Assembly: GCA_937894935.1 (NCBI GenBank) | Contig: CALAYC010000289.1 | Coordinates: forward strand, 1 to 10,103 | Source of the DNA: an uncultured Verrucomicrobiota bacterium | GTDB lineage: Bacteria; Verrucomicrobiota; Verrucomicrobiia; Limisphaerales; JADLHS01 | Direction: 5' to 3' | Length of the DNA stretch: 10,103 nt | Shown: in pieces, positions 6,388 to 10,103 of the stretch | Numbering within the stretch: position 1 is the first letter of the stretch | Layout: every line of letters begins with the position of its first letter | Notes under the pieces: generated by a model | Told to the model about the DNA's origin: nothing | Seen by the model: only the letters and a program-made list of their open reading frames with translations | The model's database searches: none | Position numbers and translations under genes: made by a program

Positions 6388-7083
6388 GGTTTGCGACGTC
6401 ACCAGCTTTTGTCGAAGCAACAATTCGATGTAAGGCAAATCGGCCGGGCGCGTGACCTTCGGATTCGGCTCGGCACTCGCGACCAGACGCACCGGTTGGC
6501 CAATCAATTCACACGCCGCCGTATCATCGGTGACATGCATCCCACGCGCGCGAACTTCAGTCAGAGCGCGCCGGATGATTTCAACGCGAAAACTTTGCGG
6601 CGTCTGCACGGCCCACAGTTTGGAGCGATCCACATTGCGCGCGATGGTTTGGCCATCTGCCGTTTCCTTGATGGTATCGGTAACCGGTTGCGCTGCCACC
6701 GCGGCGCCAAACTCGCGCGCGACATTTAACGTCGCGGCGATTAATGAGTCAGAAGTGCAAGGCCGCGCGCCGTCTTGAATCGCCACCGCTTCGGTTTCCG
6801 CAGAAAGTGCATTCAATCCATTCCAGACTGAATCCTGCCGTTCCGCGCCGCCGATTACGAAACGATGCGGTTTCGTAAAATTGAATTGCTGCGCCAGTTC
6901 CGCGAAGGCGCTTTGCATTCCGTCACGCACCACGAGAACGATGTCGTTAATCGATGCCGCATCGTTGAAACATTGCCACGTGTGCGCCACGACGGGTCGT
7001 CCTGCCACTTCGAGAAACAGTTTGTCCACGCCCGGCCCCATGCGTGTGCCTTTGCCGGCGGCGACGATGATTGCGCTGTTCAT
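6382..7083 (-). CDS. ispD: 2-C-methyl-D-erythritol 4-phosphate cytidylyltransferase IspD
   Basis: IspD joins CTP and 2-C-methyl-D-erythritol 4-phosphate to give CDP-methylerythritol, the third step of the non-mevalonate isoprenoid pathway, in the cytoplasm. The 233-residue length is normal. The nucleotide loop is AAGKGTRMG (residues 8-16), with Arg14 and Lys21 as the catalytic base contacts in GVDKLF. Other family signatures are GGAERQDSVWNGL (78-90), DGARP (104-108), VTDTIK (134-139), the VQTPQSF segment (159-165), VTDDTAACE and NPKVTRPADL (207-216) with Lys209. The usual His before DGARP is Gln103. The start is ATG at 7083 on the minus strand. The gene stands alone here: ispF is not next to it. 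It converges on the permease, with 14 bases between them. Confidence 0.95.
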   Translation of the reverse strand: MNSAIIVAAGKGTRMGPGVDKLFLEVAGRPVVAHTWQCFNDAASINDIVLVVRDGMQSAFAELAQQFNFTKPHRFVIGGAERQDSVWNGLNALSAETEAVAIQDGARPCTSDSLIAATLNVAREFGAAVAAQPVTDTIKETADGQTIARNVDRSKLWAVQTPQSFRVEIIRRALTEVRARGMHVTDDTAACELIGQPVRLVASAEPNPKVTRPADLPYIELLLRQKLVTSQTR

Positions 7084-7096
7084 TCGCGGGCGAGTT

Positions 7097-7109
7097 TAGG
7101 GATTCCCTA
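7097..7109. promoter_or_regulatory. Perfect 13-base dyad upstream of ispD (operator candidate)
   Basis: TAGGGA-T-TCCCTA is a perfect inverted repeat with a one-base centre, 13 bases upstream of the ispD start codon on the minus strand. The place suits a repressor or activator site in the ispD leader. No known regulator motif was recognised. Confidence 0.3.
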
Positions 7110-7149
7110 TCGAACGCTAAAGCGCAAAGCCGTCGGTCACCCACACCCA

Positions 7150-7175
7150 GGAATTCCCCGGGAATGCCCCGGGGA
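7150..7175. repeat. GC-rich hairpin made of an 11-base tandem repeat
   Basis: GGAATTCCCCG (7150-7160) and GGAATGCCCCG (7161-7171) are back-to-back copies with one mismatch. Within them TCCCCGGG (7155-7162) and CCCGGGGA (7168-7175) form a perfect 8-base stem with a 5-base loop. No T-run follows on either side. Confidence 0.45.
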
Positions 7176-7231
7176 CGGAAACGCAAAATTGGAACGAGAA
7201 CCGCTTGTTTAGCCACGCCAAATGAGGAGGA

Positions 7232-7260
7232 GAAGATCTGCAAGCAGTTGCAGACGCTTC
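7232..7260 (+). promoter_or_regulatory. Leader hairpin / dyad upstream of the protease gene
   Basis: TCTGCAA (7237-7243) and TTGCAGA (7248-7254) are perfect 7-base arms with a GCAG loop. GAAG (7232-7235) and CTTC (7257-7260) add a second 4-base stem beyond a small internal loop. The element follows GAGGAGGAG at 7224-7232 and lies 60 bases before the protease start. It could be a protein-binding dyad or an mRNA hairpin. No T-run follows, so a terminator is unlikely. Confidence 0.35.
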
Positions 7261-7320
7261 CTGTCATGATTTCAGACAAACGCGTCCTTCCCTGCCCTGT
7301 TTGGCAACGTCGCGCCGTTT

Positions 7321-10103
7321 ATGTTGTGCTTTAAAACTCGTAAATTTTTGTTGTCCCGAATCGTTCTTTTTTGCCTTTGCGTCGTCACCGCAACGGCCCC
7401 TGCTTTTGCCCAGTCGCAGGAGCAGGCCGCAGCGCGCGGTCGCCAATTCCCGCGCGGCACGTTGAAGCGACTGGAAGACCTGCCAAAAGGCCGGTTCAGC
7501 GAACGCGCTTCACACCTGTCTCCAACCGCCCGACAACGTGCGTTGGAATGGTTGCAACGGATGGATGTAACTGAAACCGATCTGGAGATGCTCCATGCCG
7601 ACGATGAAGGCGCAATTTTCTTCGCGGATGAATTTGAATTAGCGCCGGTGCCGGAAGAAATCGAACCTCCGTCCGTGGCTGAAGCCGCGGTGCCGGTCAG
7701 TCCGTTCCCCAGCAGCCTCATCTTTCACAGTCGTCCGGGTGCACCCAATGTTTTGTATCTGAACTTCACCGGCGAAACCGTTACAGGAACCGCATGGAAT
7801 ACTTCACTCGGCCGAGCCAGCATTCCTGCCGTTGCGTTCAGCACGGATTCGGATTTTTCGACGTTCAGCGATTCGGAACAACAAGCCATCAAACGCATCT
7901 GGCAACGCGTCGCAGAGGATTACGCACCATTCAACATTGATGTCACCACGGAACGTCCGGCCACGTTTACCACGCGGACGGCGCATGCGTTGATTACGCG
8001 TAACACCGACGCCAATGGCGCTGTCAATCCTTCCTCAACCGCCGGCGGCGTGGCGTATGTGAATGTTTTCGCCGCCGGCAATTACGCCACCTATCGTCCC
8101 GCGTGGGTTTACTACAACAACTTGAGCGGCGCTGAGTCTTACATCGCCGAAGCCGTTTCACATGAAATCGGGCATAACATGGGGTTGAGTCACGACGCTA
8201 AAACTGATGGCACGTCGTATTACAACGGTCACGGCAGCGGCGATATCTCGTGGGGACCGCTGATGGGCACCGGTTACAATCGCAACGTAAGCCAATGGTC
8301 CAAGGGCGAATATTATCTGGCCAATAACACTCAGGACGACCTCGCGATCATTGCCGCGAAAGTGTCGTATCGCCCCGACGATCACGGCAACACTCGCGCA
8401 ACAGCTACCGCGTTGGTGAAAACCAGCGGGACAAACGTTGTTTCCACTACTCCGGAAACAGATCCCACCAACAGCAATCCGGCGAACAAAGGTGTGATTG
8501 AAACTCGCACCGATGTGGATGTTTTTTCGTTCGTTTCCGGAAACGGCACAATCAGCCTGACGGTGAAACCGTGGGTCAGCCCGGGCAGCACTCGCGGCGG
8601 CAACCTTGATGTTCTGCTGGAACTCTACGATTCCGCCGGCGTTCTGATCGCCACCAACAACGTGCCCAACAAAACCGACGCCACCATCAACGCGACTGTT
8701 TCCGAAGGGAACTATTACCTTTACGTGCGCGGCACTGGCACGGGCGATCCGTTGAATAATCCTCCGAGCGGTTACACGGATTACGCCAGCATCGGTCAGT
8801 ATTTCATCAGCGGCTATATTCCGGCAACGGGTGGTTTTGTGCCGCCACCGCAAGCCGAACTCACGATCACAGACCTCACCCAAACCGGTGTGAGCACAAA
8901 ACAATTTACTGTTACCTACACGGACAATGCCGCTATCAACGTGGCAACGCTCGATAACAACGACATTCGCGTCACGGGTCCGTTTGGTTACAATCAAACG
9001 GCAACCTTCGTGTCTGTGGACAACGTCGGCAACGGCACACCTCGCACTGCGACTTATTCAATCACTCCGCCCAATGGCAGTGTCTGGACTGATGCCCACA
9101 ACGGTACTTACAACGTTTACCTGCAAGGGAACCAAGTCGGCGACACTGAAGGTCAATGGGCTGCAGTGCAAAGCCTCGGTGAATTCGTCGTCGAAATTCC
9201 GACCGTCCTCTATACCGATAATCTCGATACCGACAACGGCTGGAGTTTTGAATCACAATGGGCTCATGGCACTCCGGCGTATTCCGGCGCAGGACCGAAG
9301 TCCGCTTTTACCGGTACAAAAATTATCGGCTTCAACCTGAGCGGAAATTATCCCAACAACCTCTCGCCAGCGTATGCGACCACTCCGGTCATCAATTGCG
9401 AAAATGCGCATTCGCTGAGGCTGCGATTTGCGCGTTGGCTGCGCTTGAGCAACGGCGATACGGCGCAACTGCAAATCAGCACCAACGGCGTTAACTGGAC
9501 AACCATCTGGTCCACCAGCGCTGCCGTCATGGACAATGCCTGGCAACAGATGGAATACTCCTTGCCCGAATCAGCCAATCATTGTCCCGCAGTGCAATTG
9601 CGCTGGGGACTCAGTTCCAATTCGTCGAATAACGACATCGGCTGGAACATTGATGACATTGAAATTCTCGGCATCGCCACCGGCCCGGTAGGACCGCAAT
9701 ACGTTTTGAATGTCGGCGTCAGCGACCCGGCTGGAGGTTCAGTGAATCCATCGGAGGGAACTTATTTTGCGGGCACCACCGTTGCCGTCACTGCAACTCC
9801 GGCGAAGCATTTCCGCTTTGTAAGTTGGTCCGGCAGCGTCAGCGGCACGAATAATCCGGTCAATGTGTTGATGAACAGCAATCGCACTTTGCAGGCGAAC
9901 TTCACCGCAGTAACTACCACCAATCATCCGACGCCGTACTGGTGGCTCGCCGCGCATGGTTACACGCAGAATCAGGAAAATGCAGTGCTTGAGCTTGGAA
10001 GTAACGGCATGCCGCTGTGGCAATCTTACATCGCCGGATTGGATCCTGACGATCCGGAAAGTCAGTTACGACTGGAAGTCACGCCTACTCTCACGCCAAA
10101 CAC
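7321..10103 (+). CDS. Secreted multidomain metzincin metalloprotease (reprolysin-like), 3' end beyond window
   Basis: At least 927 residues from ATG 7321, open to the window end. An in-frame stop at 7267 and no other start in between fix the beginning. Residues 1-30 are a signal peptide ending ATAPAFA, with likely cleavage before Gln31. An acidic propeptide-like stretch runs to about 140. The catalytic domain (about 143-345) carries HEIGHNMGLSHD at 281-292, the M12B-type zinc site (His281, Glu282, His285, His291, Asp292), and a Met-turn near LMGTG (Met318). Then follow a PPC-like domain (about 398-500), an Ig-like domain (512-627), a jelly-roll/MAM-like domain (630-785) and an InlB-type repeat (794-863). 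The last segment, with PYWWLAAHGY and LWQSYIAGLDPDDPES (871-914), resembles the Trp-Trp C-terminal region of exported Verrucomicrobial proteins. It likely degrades external protein; the substrate is unknown. Confidence 0.88.
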   Translation, partial: MLCFKTRKFLLSRIVLFCLCVVTATAPAFAQSQEQAAARGRQFPRGTLKRLEDLPKGRFSERASHLSPTARQRALEWLQRMDVTETDLEMLHADDEGAIFFADEFELAPVPEEIEPPSVAEAAVPVSPFPSSLIFHSRPGAPNVLYLNFTGETVTGTAWNTSLGRASIPAVAFSTDSDFSTFSDSEQQAIKRIWQRVAEDYAPFNIDVTTERPATFTTRTAHALITRNTDANGAVNPSSTAGGVAYVNVFAAGNYATYRPAWVYYNNLSGAESYIAEAVSHEIGHNMGLSHDAKTDGTSYYNGHGSGDISWGPLMGTGYNRNVSQWSKGEYYLANNTQDDLAIIAAKVSYRPDDHGNTRATATALVKTSGTNVVSTTPETDPTNSNPANKGVIETRTDVDVFSFVSGNGTISLTVKPWVSPGSTRGGNLDVLLELYDSAGVLIATNNVPNKTDATINATVSEGNYYLYVRGTGTGDPLNNPPSGYTDYASIGQYFISGYIPATGGFVPPPQAELTITDLTQTGVSTKQFTVTYTDNAAINVATLDNNDIRVTGPFGYNQTATFVSVDNVGNGTPRTATYSITPPNGSVWTDAHNGTYNVYLQGNQVGDTEGQWAAVQSLGEFVVEIPTVLYTDNLDTDNGWSFESQWAHGTPAYSGAGPKSAFTGTKIIGFNLSGNYPNNLSPAYATTPVINCENAHSLRLRFARWLRLSNGDTAQLQISTNGVNWTTIWSTSAAVMDNAWQQMEYSLPESANHCPAVQLRWGLSSNSSNNDIGWNIDDIEILGIATGPVGPQYVLNVGVSDPAGGSVNPSEGTYFAGTTVAVTATPAKHFRFVSWSGSVSGTNNPVNVLMNSNRTLQANFTAVTTTNHPTPYWWLAAHGYTQNQENAVLELGSNGMPLWQSYIAGLDPDDPESQLRLEVTPTLTPN

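Larger units (their letters stand above)
7084..7320. other. Divergent intergenic region between ispD and the protease gene
   Basis: This 237-base gap must hold the promoters of both ispD (leftward) and the protease gene (rightward). I could not find a convincing -35/-10 pair. It contains three separate inverted repeats (7097-7109, 7150-7175 and 7232-7260) and a purine-rich GAGGAGGAG at 7224-7232. No RNA gene was recognised. Confidence 0.6.

Noticed and set aside
8158..8997. Minus-strand reading frame of 279 codons opposite the protease
   Set aside because: It is antisense to the zinc-site and PPC regions of the protease, with no recognisable domain. It is a shadow of the real gene.
1..10103. 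CRISPR array, insertion sequence, tRNA or rRNA, or a defence island
   Set aside because: No spaced direct repeats, transposase, cloverleaf or known defence protein was found. The genes are housekeeping, transport and secreted-protease genes.

Overview
The window looks like chromosomal DNA of a Gram-negative bacterium, most likely a soil or freshwater Verrucomicrobium (Pedosphaera/Limisphaera-like). Three things suggest this: a TonB-ExbB-ExbD set, a large secreted protease with a Trp-Trp C-terminal region of the type common in that phylum, and frequent GTG starts with weak or absent Shine-Dalgarno sequences. The taxonomic call is inference; no rRNA or tRNA gene is present to anchor it.

Layout. 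Positions 1-228 hold the end of an FGGY sugar kinase, probably xylulokinase. A SlyX-family coiled-coil protein follows (246-461), then thiH (532-1731), the radical-SAM tyrosine lyase of thiazole synthesis. Next come a 70-residue antitoxin-like protein (1780-1992) and a phosphinothricin-type GNAT acetyltransferase (2019-2507). A strong palindrome lies in the following gap (about 2545-2584). A compact set then encodes a TonB/TolA-like transducer, an ExbB/TolQ/MotA-family proton-channel subunit and an ExbD/TolR subunit (2602-4617). A 548-residue ABC-2 type permease follows (4721-6367), all on the plus strand. ispD lies convergently on the minus strand (6382-7083). A 237-base divergent gap with three inverted repeats (7084-7320) separates it from a large plus-strand secreted metalloprotease gene that starts at 7321 and runs off the window end.

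How the genes work together. Only the TonB-ExbB-ExbD set is clearly a functional unit: ExbB and ExbD would use the proton gradient to drive the TonB-like protein across the periplasm. The rest are housekeeping genes (thiH for thiamine, ispD for isoprenoids, slyX) or stand-alone accessory genes. I see no mobile element, CRISPR array, RNA gene or defence island, and no convincing undescribed system. The points most worth a second look are the ExbB subunit, which lacks a glutamate conserved in E. coli ExbB/TolQ, the tandem-duplicated ABC permease with no ATPase beside it, the multidomain protease, and the structured gaps at 2508-2601 and 7084-7320.
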